Source: Voacanga thouarsii (lineage: Eukaryota > Streptophyta > Magnoliopsida > Gentianales > Apocynaceae). From it: 64,000 nucleotides of DNA. Positions 10,702 to 22,989 of the stretch are shown here, piece by piece (position 1 is the first letter of the stretch; each line of letters opens with the position of its first letter). The DNA lies in assembly GCA_026120185.1 (NCBI GenBank), contig JANUWF010001101.1, positions 2,046,001 through 2,110,000 on the forward strand, read 5' to 3'. The translations under genes were made by a program, and so were the position numbers. The notes under the pieces were generated by a model. That model was not told the DNA's origin. It made no database searches and saw only the letters and a list, made by a program, of their open reading frames with translations.

Positions 10702-10954
10702 TAACAACTCTTATTCTTATTTTCTCTCCCAAATATTTTTCCTATTTAATCTTCAAGCTATCTCCCTATTCTCACCTCAAGCAAAAATTACCATTTTGCC
10801 CTTCTTACTCAACAACCACAATTAAGCCATCTAGACTACAAATCACATATCCAAGGCACATAAAATCATATAAAAATATATTTATGCATTCAAGAAAATA
10901 TGATATGCATCCCAACCCCCTTACTCTAAAGTTAGCTTTAGTTGGGGTTTCACA

Positions 10955-11813
10955 GATAGTATAAAGAAGTTTTAGTCAGACTTGAAAACTTATCCCAAGA
11001 GATAGAAAAGTCTTATCAAGGAGTCAATAAAGTATTAAATAATATGGAAAAACTTGTTCCTAGTTAATGTCTTTAGAAGATAATTATGAAAAGTGTCTTT
11101 TAGAATTAAAAAAGTATCATCCAAACTCTTTAGGATTTACTGACTATTTAGGAACAATCAAATTCGAATAAAATATACCCAAAATAGAATAATATATAGA
11201 GAGCATTATTAATTAAAATTTGTGAAAAAATTAGAAAATATAGAAAAAAGACTAGTAGTTTTAATCTTAAAAAAGAATTAGATAAAATTACAGACAAATT
11301 TAGTAAAATTCCAGTAGAAAGAAAACAAATAAAACAAATAACTTATAAATTTAGATACTTATCTTCAGAAAATACCAATAACTTATAGATAAAAAAATCA
11401 TGAGACGAGTATCATTTACAGGACCCAGTAGAACTTTAAATGAGAATACTATTGTACAAGCATCTATTTTAAATAGAATTAAACATCTTAGAGAAAATAG
11501 ACAAAGTTAGAAGAAGTCATAGATGTAATAGAGATGTAGAAATTTATAAAAACAATAATATAGATTTATTAAATCCTAGAAGGTTATACAAGATAGGTTG
11601 GTTACAATCTCATATAGGTTTATTCAGATCTAGTAGAGAAGAATCCTTGTTGGTAACTACAGAACCTAGGATATTAAGATTAGTCACTAATTGAAAGTCT
11701 TAGAAATTTAAGAAACACATATACTTATATGCATTTAGGATTAATACAAATAAGAATAAATGGCTTGGCAACATTATGTTTAGGAACAAAAGTATTTTTA
11801 ACAATATTAGACA
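10955..11813 (+). pseudogene. Caulimovirid fragment A (movement-protein region)
   Basis: This stretch aligns by eye with 39480-40290 of the larger caulimovirid block in the same orientation. Shared segments include the text around GTCTTTAGAAGATAAT (about 11070) and ACACATATGCTTATATGCAT at 40206, which has a one-base variant near 11715. It covers the region before and at the start of the movement-protein domain. Stops and small indels occur in all frames. It begins exactly at the gypsy A LTR edge and ends exactly at the gypsy B LTR edge, so both elements landed in pre-existing viral DNA or the segment was trimmed by them. Confidence 0.8.
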
Positions 11814-14800
11814 TGTAACACTCCATATTTCCAGTCGTAGTAGGCTATGTCGTTGTAGAATGCCCCATCTATTCTCCCAAATAAGGGGCCTTTATAACAA
11901 AATAAAACTTACAACGGATGAAAAGAATTGAACTTTTCCACTAATCTCGCATAGCAGTTGGGGAATAATACACATATACTAATCCCAGAATACATAAAAT
12001 AACCATATCTATTGTCTGCACCTGGTAAAGTCACAAAAACTTCACTAGACTGAGCTGAATGAATGATCCTATTGTCACTAGCTCCTGGTCCTAAGAAATA
12101 GGAGAAAATAAAGATATATGTGAATTTTACACTCAGTGAGTCCCATATGTATTAGTATTCTTTCTTGAAAATAGATAAAAAGATTTTTATTTCATTTTTC
12201 TACTGAAAACAACTCTACAAGTTGAGTAGTAGAAACCGTGCTAATTTAGTTTAGAATTCTTGCATATTTGGAAATATATGATTTTCTTTCAAAACACATA
12301 TCTCCAATTTCAAGAAAAGCAGGCACTTTTTCCAATAGAAGAACGACCTACATGTAAAGCTCACAAGGGTTCACTTTCAGCTATCACGGTCTTATTATGC
12401 CAGGAACTACACTTTCAGCACACAACCGGATCATGCCGAAATAGCGAGTAACACAAGCACATCATCTCATATTAATACTCAATCATCTGATTTGCAGTAG
12501 TACAGGCTCTTCTGCTCCTGTACTCCCCTTATTTAAGGTCTGACAATTGTTTTTCTTGTGGTAGCATGAGCTTCCCAACTTCTTGTACTCCCCTCATATG
12601 AGGTCTAGTAAGGGTTAATCACTAAGTGTCCCTCCCAACATCAACCAATAGCTTACGCTTGATTTGCTTATGCATAAGGACAATGCTAGCTGAGGGACTG
12701 GCTAGTTCAAATGTTTTGTCTCTCTGTTTGGAGTAAAATGAACCCTAGAATTGGAACAGGGCTACTGAGGTCATCTATCTCTAACAAAAGCTAGTACAAA
12801 TGTCAAAACCCTTATTGAGTACTTAAAGTCTTCACTGGTTTACAAGACCATTTTCTAAGATCCATTGAGCATGAAAGCTTATCAATTTTCCAAGATAATT
12901 TCCTAGAATCCATTAAACATAAAAGCCTATCAATTTTTCAAATATTTATTATTCCCGAGTAACCATTCTCAAAACTTATAAAACATAAAAGACATATGCC
13001 TTTCAATCATTGTGTAACATGCTTCGATATGCAACTAAACAAAATGCCATAATGTATCATTGTAAAAATGCTTTCTTTTATTGAAATATAATATTCGTAA
13101 GAGTATCTAATTTCATGAAGATACATTATCCCATAAATAGGGCCAAAATATTCATGGCATGATAATATACTTCAATAATTTTTTTCCTAAGGGCATGTAC
13201 ATTTAAAAAGGTTTAGGATTCATAAAAACTGGCATACAGATCATCTCTAATGACTAAATAAAATTTAGCGCATAAAAGTTTTATCATGCATAAGTTTCAA
13301 GAAAAAGAATAATCATTTAAATATAGTAAATAATGTTCTCAAATTCAAATGAAAAGTTCATACTTGGACATTTCAGGAAAACACTTCATCATATCAGCAA
13401 AGCATTTAACTTTTCTCATAAAACACTTAGATAAATGGGAGTTGAAAATCCAAGGGACTCATCTGGATTAATAGTGCCAGTCTACTCATACTTTCACAAT
13501 CTTAAGACCTTTTCAGAATTGGATCACCTACAATAATGAGACGTTTCCATGAAACATCGTTCAATGCTCTCAATTTAAGGCTTATATAACACTAAGAGCA
13601 AATGGTATGTATTAAAAGCCTAAAGAAATTGAAGTAATCAATATTTCTAGCTTTATCACCTCTTAGTGTTTTGTTCATAACTTTTGCTATAGAACTCCAA
13701 ATGAAGTCAACTAGTCCTAAAATACTTCTAAGACATCCCTCTTCAATTTTTAGTTCATGAAATACCAATTCCCTTCCTTATTTCTTTCAGTTAGGGCTGT
13801 AAAGTCATTATATTTTCGTATGAGCGAAACAACCATTTTCCATGCTCAACTTTTCTTAGATCTTTCCCATATTTTCTTCAACACAACCTACCACATCTAA
13901 ACCTTCCAAAATCCCATTTAACATCCCATCAATAGAGTTCCAACTTGTTTCAATCCCAACACTTCTCCAACTACTCAAATATAGCTATAATACCAAGATT
14001 GCCAAAATAGAATTTCATAGGTAGCTTTAGGTGTTCTATTTATCATTAATTCCTTAGCCATAAAAAGTCCATATAACTTATTTCAAACCTTTCTTAACAT
14101 TCCAAGACATGTTTATGATTATTCAATACCATTCGTAACTGGCTTTATTCAAGAATCCTTCACAAGTTATCAAACAATTCATGTATATTGTTCTTTTGCT
14201 ACCAAGAATAACTTTCTAGCTTTCCTTCTCTTATAAGTTCTTTACTACATAACTTGAGCAAATTCTCAGCTATTTACCACTTCAAATGCTATCATACAAG
14301 CTGAAAAGCATAGCATACTCTTCCCTAAAATAGCCGGCCATCATTTCTCTTCAAAACAGAATTTTCTTCACAACAATATCATAAAATCATGCTTTCTTGA
14401 AATAAAATTAAAATTCAAGTAATCTCTATCATCTAAGTAATCATTTTAGCTCTTAAGGATGGATCATTACCTCTTTACAAGTGAGAAGACAAACTACAAA
14501 TTTTTCTCCTTTCTTTCCTGCTCACAATCGACTCTCTCTCTCTCTCCCCTCCCCCTTTTCTGGGTTTTCTTCCTTTCTTTCTTTCTTTTGTTTCCTTTCT
14601 TCTTTTCTTCCTTTTCTCTCTAATTCTTCCTTCTCTTTTCATTTCCCCCTTTGGCTGACCTTTCTCTTTCTCTTTTATATAGCTTTCTCAAGTTTAATTG
14701 ACTAACTTTGATGACTAAGCAAGGCCAGAATATGTTAGAATATGATGGAAGTTCATAGAACTTCATGGAAGCTAATAGAAACTTGTAGATAGCTTGAGAA

Positions 14801-15110
14801 TGTTGTAGAATTCTCTCTTTCAATCATACACGTCAATTGGGCTTAATTATGGGCTTTAATCTTAGCTAAAGTCCATTAATTAAAATGGCCCACCAAATCT
14901 TCATCACAAATCTTTATATATAAATGGCCCACCAAATTTTATATATAAATGGCCTGCCAAACTTTATCTTTGTGGGCCCAATGAATGGCCCACCATATTT
15001 ATATAGTGTGGCCCACCATGGTTCACCAAAACTTTTATATAGCACGGCCACCACCAAAACATGTAACAATTTTCCTTTTAATTCCTTGTCAATCACCCAT
15101 ATATTTAATG

Positions 15111-15152
<42 letters not shown>

Positions 15153-15212
15153 AATTATTTTTCTTATCAACAATTTTTGTGTTTTATAATTTTTCATGAG
15201 ATGGGTATTACA
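11814..15212 (-). mobile_element. Gypsy B 3' LTR
   Basis: The plus-strand start TGTAACACTCC and end GGGTATTACA give a 3.4-kb LTR bordered on the right by a polypurine tract. Its first kilobase is nearly the same as 19683-20750, and 12840-14230 matches 28910-30300, which together form the other LTR. It contains a CT-rich stretch near 14530-14640, a CA repeat and otherwise AT-rich non-coding text. No gene is seen in it; short open frames at 12260, 14481 and 14914-15221 are low-complexity. Confidence 0.88.
15112..15150. repeat. (CA)n microsatellite
   Basis: A run of about 19 CA units lies near the head of the gypsy B LTR. It makes the Thr-His and Cys-Val runs in overlapping open frames, which are not genes. 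Confidence 0.97.
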
Positions 15213-15228
15213 ATCTCCTAAAAAGAAT
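15213..15228 (-). other. Polypurine tract of gypsy B
   Basis: On the minus strand AAAATTCTTTTTAGGAGAT precedes the LTR start TGTAATACCC. The layout is the same as in gypsy A and typical of del/Tekay-type elements. Confidence 0.7.
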
Positions 15229-16900
15229 TTTGTCCTTGAAATTTGTACTTCTCTTCAAGTGTTCTAAATAGACTCTTCGCATTTCTATCTCCATTTCCCA
15301 AGTAGCATCTTGAATAGGGTGAAGATTCCATAATACCTTACAAGTGGGATCAATTTCTAACATAATCCTATTTCAGCATACTTCAAAATTTTAATAGTTC
15401 TTTCTGCATTGTTTAAATTCGGAGTTAAATCTATAATGGTATCATTCAGAATATGCTTATCTCCTTCAGCCAATTCTAGATTTCTTTTGCGATGATCAGG
15501 ATAACTTTTCTGCTAACTTTGAGCAGTTTCTGATTTATCTTTAATTAGCTTTACTGTTTGCCAAACTTTTTTTATATCCATAGCATCATAATGATTTCGC
15601 CTTATATTCTCCCAATAAAGTGCTGATTAACACTTTTCCCCATACAAGGCTTCAAACGACATTGTGATACTTGAATCTTCTATGTGTTGTAATCTTGTAT
15701 GGTTGGGTCCACTAAAAATTGTATGGCACCGTTGACCTTTAGTAGTTTGATGACTTTGAATTCTAAAATTGCATGGCAAGGTTAATCCAAACATACACGA
15801 TACTATCGCCTTCTAATACTTTGGGGATTTCTAAACTCTGAAGATCCATGGCGGGTGGAAGGAAACAGGCACAGCATCGTGTAAACTCAGAAAAATCTTT
15901 TTCAGTCCCTTTTCTTCTTGATAATTTCAAATAATCATTACATTTATTACTGAAATCCAAAGCATATGCTCACAACATATCTTCTAAAATTTGAATCACC
16001 TATTCTATCTGTGCATGTGCCGCAATACTGAACTTTAGTGTGGTTCCACTTAGTTGCTACAAATTTTCCTCCAAAATCATAAAGGAAATCTTGAATCTTG
16101 ATTTGATGTAATACTAGAAGGCACTTCAAGTAATCTGACTACTTCTTCCATATAAATTTGACTTAATTTCTTCAAATGATCCCTTCTATTAATTGGATAA
16201 GATGAGCAGACTTTGTTAATCAATCTACAATTACCCAAATGGGATATTTCTGCCCAACGGTTAATAGTAACTAATTATAAAATTCATAGTAATCTCACCC
16301 CATTTCTATTGTGAGATTGGTAAAGATTGTAATAGTTCTTTAGATTGTTGATGTTCTAACTTCATTTTCTGACAAATGAAACATTGCACCACATATTGAA
16401 AAAAATCTCTTTTCATACCAATCCACTAATAATACTATTTTAAGTCGTGATATATCTTAGTTTTTCCAGAGTAAATAGTATATTTACTTTGATGCGCTTC
16501 TGCCAATATTTCCTACTTCACCACTCTATACCTTAGTATAAAATATTGTTTCCAAAGTCATTGAATCCCTTCATAATCTATTTAGAAATCACTGTATGTT
16601 TTTCCTTTATTTTTTCATTCTGATCTACTATAATTCCTCATCCTCCTCTTGTGCTTCTTTCAACTACTGTAATAGCGCAAGCTAAATTAAAATATTATAC
16701 ATCATCAATCATCCTTTATTCACATATACCTCTAACTCAAGAAATTATACCGTTTGCAGAGTTAATACATTCAGATTTCTATTTTATGCATCGCTACTAC
16801 ATTTACTTTACCAGGTGGTATTTAATAGGATACCAAAATTCTTCTAAAACTCTATCCACCTTCGTCAACGCATTTTCAAATTCTTTTAGGTGAAGATATA
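15229..16900 (-). pseudogene. Gypsy B integrase and RNase H remnants
   Basis: Heavily decayed minus-strand text still reads as Ty3/gypsy pol. Around 16200-16270 there is YPIWVIVD and LTKSAHLIQLIEG, the integrase core. Near 16860-16960 text corresponding to the TDHKSLKY block of RNase H can be followed. Stops and frameshifts are frequent and no frame longer than about 65 codons survives. The order matches gypsy A. Confidence 0.7.
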
Positions 16901-16979
16901 CTTTAGGCTTTGATGATCAATGAAACTTCAAACATCACTCTATACAGGTAATGTTTCACTTTTTTATTATGACATGATA

Positions 16980-17480
16980 GCTGCTAATTTCAAGTCATAA
17001 GTAGGGTAATTCATTTCATGAGGTTTTAATTTCCTCAATATCCATACTATCACTCTCTTCTCCTACATCATTACTCTACCCAATCCTTTCTTTGGTTATC
17101 TCATATCCCAAAAGGCTACTTTATCCAATCAAAACTTAATGCTTTAGATCTATACATATTGTAGAGGCATTAGTAACACCATAATGTATTAAAACAAATT
17201 CATAGTACCCATATTGTGAATTAAATGTAGTTTGAGAATGTCCTCCTTTCTGATCCTAACTTAGTAATACTCATGTTTTAAATTCAATTTAGAGTAACTT
17301 GTAGTACCTTGCGATTGATCAGATAATTCATCCACCATTAGTAATGGATATTTGCTCTTTATCGTCAGAGCATTTGATCCTTAGTAGTCTGTATATGTTC
17401 GTAAGTACCATCCTTCTTTTTCACGTATAGTGTTGGTGCTTCCTAAGGTGACGTGTTAGGACGAATAAATCCTTGCTCTG
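16980..17480 (-). pseudogene. Gypsy B reverse transcriptase remnant
   Basis: Minus-strand text gives EAPTLYVKKKDGTY and, after frame changes, the region with SKYPLL-like and FDQ-like blocks and a GYYEFV-like block. These are the standard Ty3/gypsy RT motifs A-C upstream part. The catalytic loop cannot be read cleanly. It is more decayed than its gypsy A equivalent. Confidence 0.65.
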
Positions 17481-17559
17481 AATTTTCTCTAATGCTTGGC
17501 ACTAATAGAAATTCCAAATTGTATAGCAAGTCCTTTACCACACACACATATATATGAAA

Positions 17560-18744
17560 GCCTGATAAGGGCAGAAACAATATATATTACAATTTACTTA
17601 CATTTCTTATACAACATTTACATTGGGTCATCATATGTATTTCCTTCATATAGCATCCCTTGTTATTTGGTTTTTCCTTAACCAGCGTCGCCTTGTAACT
17701 TTTGATTTGAGGCTTCACTCTTACTTTCTATACTTGGTCTTCTTTTCCACTTATTTGTCCTTATCTCTCACCTGTTGACCTCCTTAAGCAATAGGTCCAC
17801 GATCTTGTCCTCATATATGAAGACAATTGGGTGCTATATGTCCTCTTCATTCGCAAAAATAACACCTCCTAAGCCTTCTTCGACATTCTTCATTCGTATG
17901 TCCATTTTTATGATAAAAGGCACATCGCTTACATTTTTTTCCCTAGGTATTAGTCCATCCTCATTTAAGTCTTTCTCTTGGCTTTGTCTTTCTTACCCTG
18001 TTAATCCCTTACAATCTTGTCTAGCCTATTTTTTTCCTCTTTTTCCACTTGAAAAGCTATCTCTATGGCAGTATTTTAATTAGTTAGAACCAGAACAACA
18101 AGAATTTTTCAAAACTAGGGTCGTAATCCTTTTATGAAACTTCAAGCTCGATCTGATTTTGTTTGTACCAACAAGGGACAATATTTTGACAACTATGTAA
18201 ATTTAGCAGCATATTTCCCAACTATTTTCTCTTCTTGTTTGAAATTCTGGAACTTTCTTCTCTTCTTTCAACTATCCAATAAGGTATGAATTCTTTTTTA
18301 AACTCTTCTCATAACTATATCCGAGTCCATTCTCTATGTTCCCGTTCTCGTCTCTCTTTCTTTCTGATCCACCAGTCTCGAGTAGGTCCCTGAAGTCTAA
18401 TGCAGCAAAGTGTACCTTTTTCTACTCCAAATAGTTCAAAACTGCAAAGATATCCTTTATCTGCCCCATCCAAGATTTAGCCTCTTGTTCTTGATCTGGC
18501 TTTCCATAAATGAAGAGGGTGAAATTTTAGAAATTGTTCTAAAGCTCTATCTACTTCCATTTCTGGATGTCTTCCTCCTGGGATAGGGCTCCTGCTATAT
18601 TCTAAAACACTTCTATCATTTTATGCAAGGTTTGGGCCATAATATTCTCTAAGGCTATTGTTCCTTGTAGGGCATTCCTTTTAGATCTAGTTGCACTTCT
18701 TACAACTAGATCTCCAGTATATCCATAAGTAATTCTTCGAGGCA
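17560..18744 (-). pseudogene. Gypsy B gag
   Basis: A start near 18744 opens MPRRITYGYTGDLVVRSA, comparable in position to the gag start of gypsy A. A zinc knuckle, CYFCE then a stop codon then RGHIAPNC, lies near 17840-17885. Between them the gag core can be followed only in pieces. The open frame on the plus strand at 17775-18083 is a shadow. The stop inside the knuckle shows that no functional Gag is made. Confidence 0.7.
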
Positions 18745-19402
18745 TCTTAATCCAGTCTTACAATTCCTTTCTCCTACAATCAAGAAAAATTACAATTCTT
18801 ACAGTATTTACACTGAGAATCTTATGGTATAGACAAGCACAAAACATTAGAATAAAAGGGACACGAGCTTCTCACACACATTTCTATGTAATTCTAAATA
18901 TAAACTTATGCTATACTCTCCAGAATACACGCACTCATAAAAGCATAAGAACAACAAACGCCTAGTTAGAAACAACTCATTACAACTTCCTTCACTTTTC
19001 TTACCTATCTTCATACCCATCTTTCAGACAACATCGTCACCAATGAACATTTCTTTCCCTTCACTAGTTGAAATTTTTAAGAACTGTTTCAGGGCTTAAT
19101 CAACCTCAACTTCCTAGGGGTCACCTATAATAATGCTACTCTCACCCAAGCATACTTAACTTCGGAATTCTTATGGGATCTAGTATCTTAATGCTAGTAT
19201 GATCGTACCCCTCTATATTACAATAAAATAGGGTTTTCTGTACACAAAATACAGTTCAAGTGCACATACCCTTAACTATTAGTTGTAGGTATTGCCATTA
19301 TTTACGTCATGTGATAAACATAAGGTTATCAGGTACCCAAAGTTATTTATTCATCATCACTACCGGTCTCAAATACTAGGGTCTAGAGTCGAAAAATACA
19401 AA

Positions 19403-19615
19403 CTAGTAGTCATCAGGGTTTGGGTCACCTCCTATTTCATAATTAGTTATTGCATTTCTTTCATTATCCTCTCTTTTAAACTCATCTAAAGATATCGCAA
19501 TTGTATAAACTATCTCTCCTTCTGACTCCTCAAAAGAAATCATAACCAACCTGGGTTCCTTAGGTTCATGTGTTATATCTATCTCTATATCTGGCTCTAC
19601 AAGATTTTCTATCAT
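19403..19615 (-). CDS. Pre-gag short acidic ORF of gypsy B
   Basis: A 70-codon minus-strand frame begins about 55 bases after the primer site, in the same place as the extra ORF of gypsy A. The product is acidic, with IEIDITHE (10-17) and VMISFEESEGE (24-34), hydrophobic cores beside acidic residues. It has no recognisable domain. It is shorter than the gypsy A ORF and may be a truncated relative; similarity by eye is in composition and motif style, not in alignable sequence. Confidence 0.4.
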   Translation of the reverse strand: MIENLVEPDIEIDITHEPKEPRLVMISFEESEGEIVYTIAISLDEFKREDNERNAITNYEIGGDPNPDDY

Positions 19616-19669
19616 TATAAACCTATATATGTAGACTCTATTATAGGCTCTAATATACTTAGCTATAAT

Positions 19670-19681
19670 CTCTGATACTAA
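19670..19681 (-). other. Primer binding site, tRNA-Met type (gypsy B)
   Basis: On the minus strand the text after the LTR end reads TAGTATCAGAG, one change from the tRNA-Met complement. It lies just inside the LTR edge at 19683 and confirms the minus-strand orientation. Confidence 0.8.
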
Positions 19682-19682
19682 T

Positions 19683-20786
19683 TATAACACCTTACAGTTC
19701 CAGTCAAAATGGACTCTGTCTTTGTGGCATGTCGCCTCGTCTGTTCTCCCAGACAAAGGATCTTTATAATGAAATAAAACTTACACCGAATGTAAAGAAT
19801 TAAATTGCTACATTAATCTCGTATAGCATTTGGGGAATAATACATATATACCAATCCCAGAATACATAAAATAATCATATCTACTACTTGCACCTGGTAA
19901 AGTTATAAAAACTTTCGCTAGACTAAGCCAAAGAAATAATCCTGGCATCATTGTCACATATCTCCAGGCTCTGGTTCTAAAAAATAGAAGAAAATAAATA
20001 TATGTGTGAGTTTTACACTCAGTGAGTCTCATATGTGCTATTATTTTTCTTTAAAAAATAGATAAAAAGATTTTTATCTCATTTTTCACTGAAAACAACT
20101 CTACAAGTTGAGTAGTAGAAATCGTGCTAATTCGGTTTAGAATTTATACATATTTAGAAATGTATGATTTTCTTTCAAAACACATAATCCCAATTTCAAG
20201 AAAAGTAGGCACTTATCCCAATAGAAGGACGACCTATATGCAAAGCTCACAAGGCTTCGCTTTAGGCTATCATGGTCTTATTTTGCTAGGGGCTGCACTT
20301 TCAGCACTTAACCAATCATGTCGGTGTGGTGAGTGATACAAGCATATCACCTTATATCAATACTTAATCATCTGATTTGTGGTAGTACATGCTCTTCCAA
20401 TTTTGTATTCCCCTCATACAAGGTCTGGCAATTGTTTTACTTATAGTAGCACGAGCTTTCCAACTTCCCGTACTTCGTTCTTACGAGATCTAGCAAGGGT
20501 TGATCGCTGAATATCTTGCCCAACATCAACCAGTGTCTTATACCTAATTTGTTTATGCATAAGGACAATGTTAGCTGGGGAACTATTCTAATGTTCTGTC
20601 ACTCCATTTGGAGTAAGATGAATCCCAAAACTAGAATTGGTTTACTTGAAGTTATCTATAACAAATGGAAGCTAGTATAAAGATCAAAGCCCTTGCTGAG
20701 TACTCAACGTCTTCGCTAGTTCACAAGACCATTTCAATTTCACATTTCCTTAAGGAAGATCAAGAAAACCATTTTTGGGCCAAAAT
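19683..20786 (-). mobile_element. Gypsy B 5' LTR, first part (tail)
   Basis: This matches 11814-12840 closely, for example around the CTCAGTGAGTC block and the AACTCTACAAGTTGAG block (about 20096 and 12208). It stops where copia C is inserted and resumes at 28895. Open frames at 19808-20032 and 20124-20336 lie within the LTR and are not gene-like. Confidence 0.88.
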
Positions 20787-21353
20787 TAAAAGGATCGTGG
20801 GAAAGTAAAAATCCAGCGAAAAATAGCAATTTAAAATTTTTTCTGAGCTAAAGTCTAGGAATACTTACTTTTAGGTTACTTAGATTGAATAACCGAAGGA
20901 TTTGTGTTTGACAGAACTCTTTGGTTTGTCACGACTACTTATTCCCAGGAATACCGATCAAATATCAGCTCCTTTGCATCAAACACGTGTACCAAAATTG
21001 CTAACTTTCAATCTTCCAAAATATTCTTGAACCTCCTATAGACTATCTACCGATGAAAGTAGAATAATAGGTGAAAGAATCATAATTTTGAAAAAATATT
21101 GAGAGAGCTATTACTTTTTTCCAAAAGAAAAAGAACTAAAGAAAAGAAAAACAAGAACCAACGGCTCCAAGAAAAAAAAACCAAGCAAAAACGAAAGCTC
21201 ATTATTTTTGTTTTCTTCTCGGTTGACCAAAAAACACAAAATGCCAAATTTGCAATTCAATTATCAAAATCACGAATTGCTGAATTCTCAATTTAGTGAC
21301 CAAAATCACGAATTCCTATAGCTATCAGCCCGAATTGCCAAAATGCTTTTTTT

Positions 21354-21388
<35 letters not shown>

Positions 21389-22778
21389 CTTGTGATGGCT
21401 AACCTTGGTTTTCAAAATAACAAAAGCCATCACTCATAGCTCTAGTGGGCTAAGGTATATTTCTAATTAGCCCAAAACCAATTAAATAACTCTCTTATTA
21501 ATTAATTAATCTACTTGGACCCGATATAAAATTATACAAGATAATTAATTAATAAAATAATTAAATTAAATTAGCTCAAGACTAATTAACTGGCTCCCTT
21601 ATTAATTAACTAATCCACTTAGTCCCAATATAAAATTATCAAAGATAATTAATTAATAAACTAATTTAATTAAATTAGCCTAATAAATTATTCTAACCCA
21701 AATAATTAATTAATTAGACTCCTAGAATAATTCTTTCATTTTTAATTCACCCAATAAGCCCATGTAGTAAATAAATTTACTAAGGTTATTTGAGCTACTC
21801 TTGAGACTAAAAGACATATTAATCATGGCTACTAAAATGACCAAAATACATTTGCTGACAAATAGCCATATTTTATCATTTTAAACATTCAATTTATCAC
21901 CATATAGAAATATTAACCCCAAGAATAATATTGCAAGTGTGATGTCTTCGACCTACAAGTGTAATGTCGAAAATACCCCTCTACATAACACCCGTTATTG
22001 AGATAGGAAAAATGTACTAACATATTCCTCAATGACATCTACTATTCTTTGATAATTAATCAGATAATCTATAACTTCCAGTATGTACCAACTTATTTCA
22101 AACAACTACCTAAAAGCATACATACTAAGTCACGTTTTCCAGGACCCTAGTTTATTTAAATTATTCTGAATAATCACAAGGGGGTGATATCTTTACTAAG
22201 TGAAGCGTAGAAACTTTATTATGTAAATACGTCTTAATTAACTAGAGTCATTTATCAAACGTTTAAAGTTATTAACCTTGCGTTAAGATCTCACCATCAT
22301 ACATCAAAGTACAAAAGTCTAGTTTCACCAGATTGTCATCTTATACTCAAGTCTAAAAGTACTTGTCCACGTAGTAACGGCCAATAAATCAATCTTTATT
22401 TATTATAGTACTTTTATAAAGATTATCATCATGTGGCCTAATTCTACGTATTCTAAATATACTAACATTATTTGCTTGAGTGGACTATTTATGGTCAAAG
22501 GTAAACTATTCTCCATTTAGAAACCATAATATAATGAACTAAATCTTGACAAAGTACGCAATTTCATCAATTGATCAAGAACATGTTTACTTGTATGTTA
22601 GTAGCCCATGATCTACATTTTTCTGTAAAAGCACGGCCCAATCACGTAGATTACTGACTAACATACTTAAATCTTAATGTGCAAATATATGTAAATAAAC
22701 AAATATTAACGAATGAAATACTTTATTAATTCCCAAAATACAAAAATATATAGTCCATTATGGGTATACATTCTAACA
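20787..22778 (-). mobile_element. Copia C 3' LTR
   Basis: On the minus strand the LTR starts TGTTAGAATG after a purine-rich AGTGAGAGAT tract (22779-22792) and ends near 20787. It matches 26671-28894 along its length except for one duplicated block in the latter. It contains a TTTA microsatellite at about 21353-21388 and is otherwise AT-rich with no gene. Confidence 0.88.
21353..21388. repeat. (ATTT)n microsatellite
   Basis: Eight to nine tandem ATTT units follow a T run in the copia C 3' LTR. The other LTR has a T-rich stretch but no such array at the equivalent place (about 27185-27215), so the array grew after insertion. Confidence 0.95.
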
Positions 22779-22989
22779 ATCTCTCACTTGCACTAAATGA
22801 ACTATGAATGTCCATATGTGCCTACCCTTATGACGTCTAGATGTCTTATGAACACCTTCTCCGTCAAATGCTTAGTAAAAGGATCTACTAGATTGTTTGA
22901 AGAAGAAATTTGATTAACCACTATTTCCCATTTTCTGAATGAACTTCCGGATCAAGTGATACTTCATTTTAATGTATTTAGCCTTCATA

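Larger units (their letters stand above)
6691..10954. repeat. 4.26-kb inverted-repeat structure built from LTR heads
   Basis: The left end reads TGTGAAACCCC and the right end GGGGTTTCACA. The left arm (6691 to about 8310) matches the reverse complement of the right arm (about 9340 to 10954) with moderate divergence. Matching landmarks are the terminal 540 bases, the tRNA-like block, ATGTCCATATG (about 7280 and 10340), and the block around GAATTTCGGCCAGC (about 8298 and 9345). The central ~1 kb is unpaired and contains a CT microsatellite. Either an LTR head was inserted in reverse into the gypsy A 5' LTR, or this is a foldback element using LTR ends. Open frames inside it are short and not gene-like. 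Confidence 0.75.

Noticed and set aside
14914..15221. Three overlapping frames with Thr-His or Cys-Val runs
   Set aside because: They come from the (CA)n repeat read on both strands inside an LTR.
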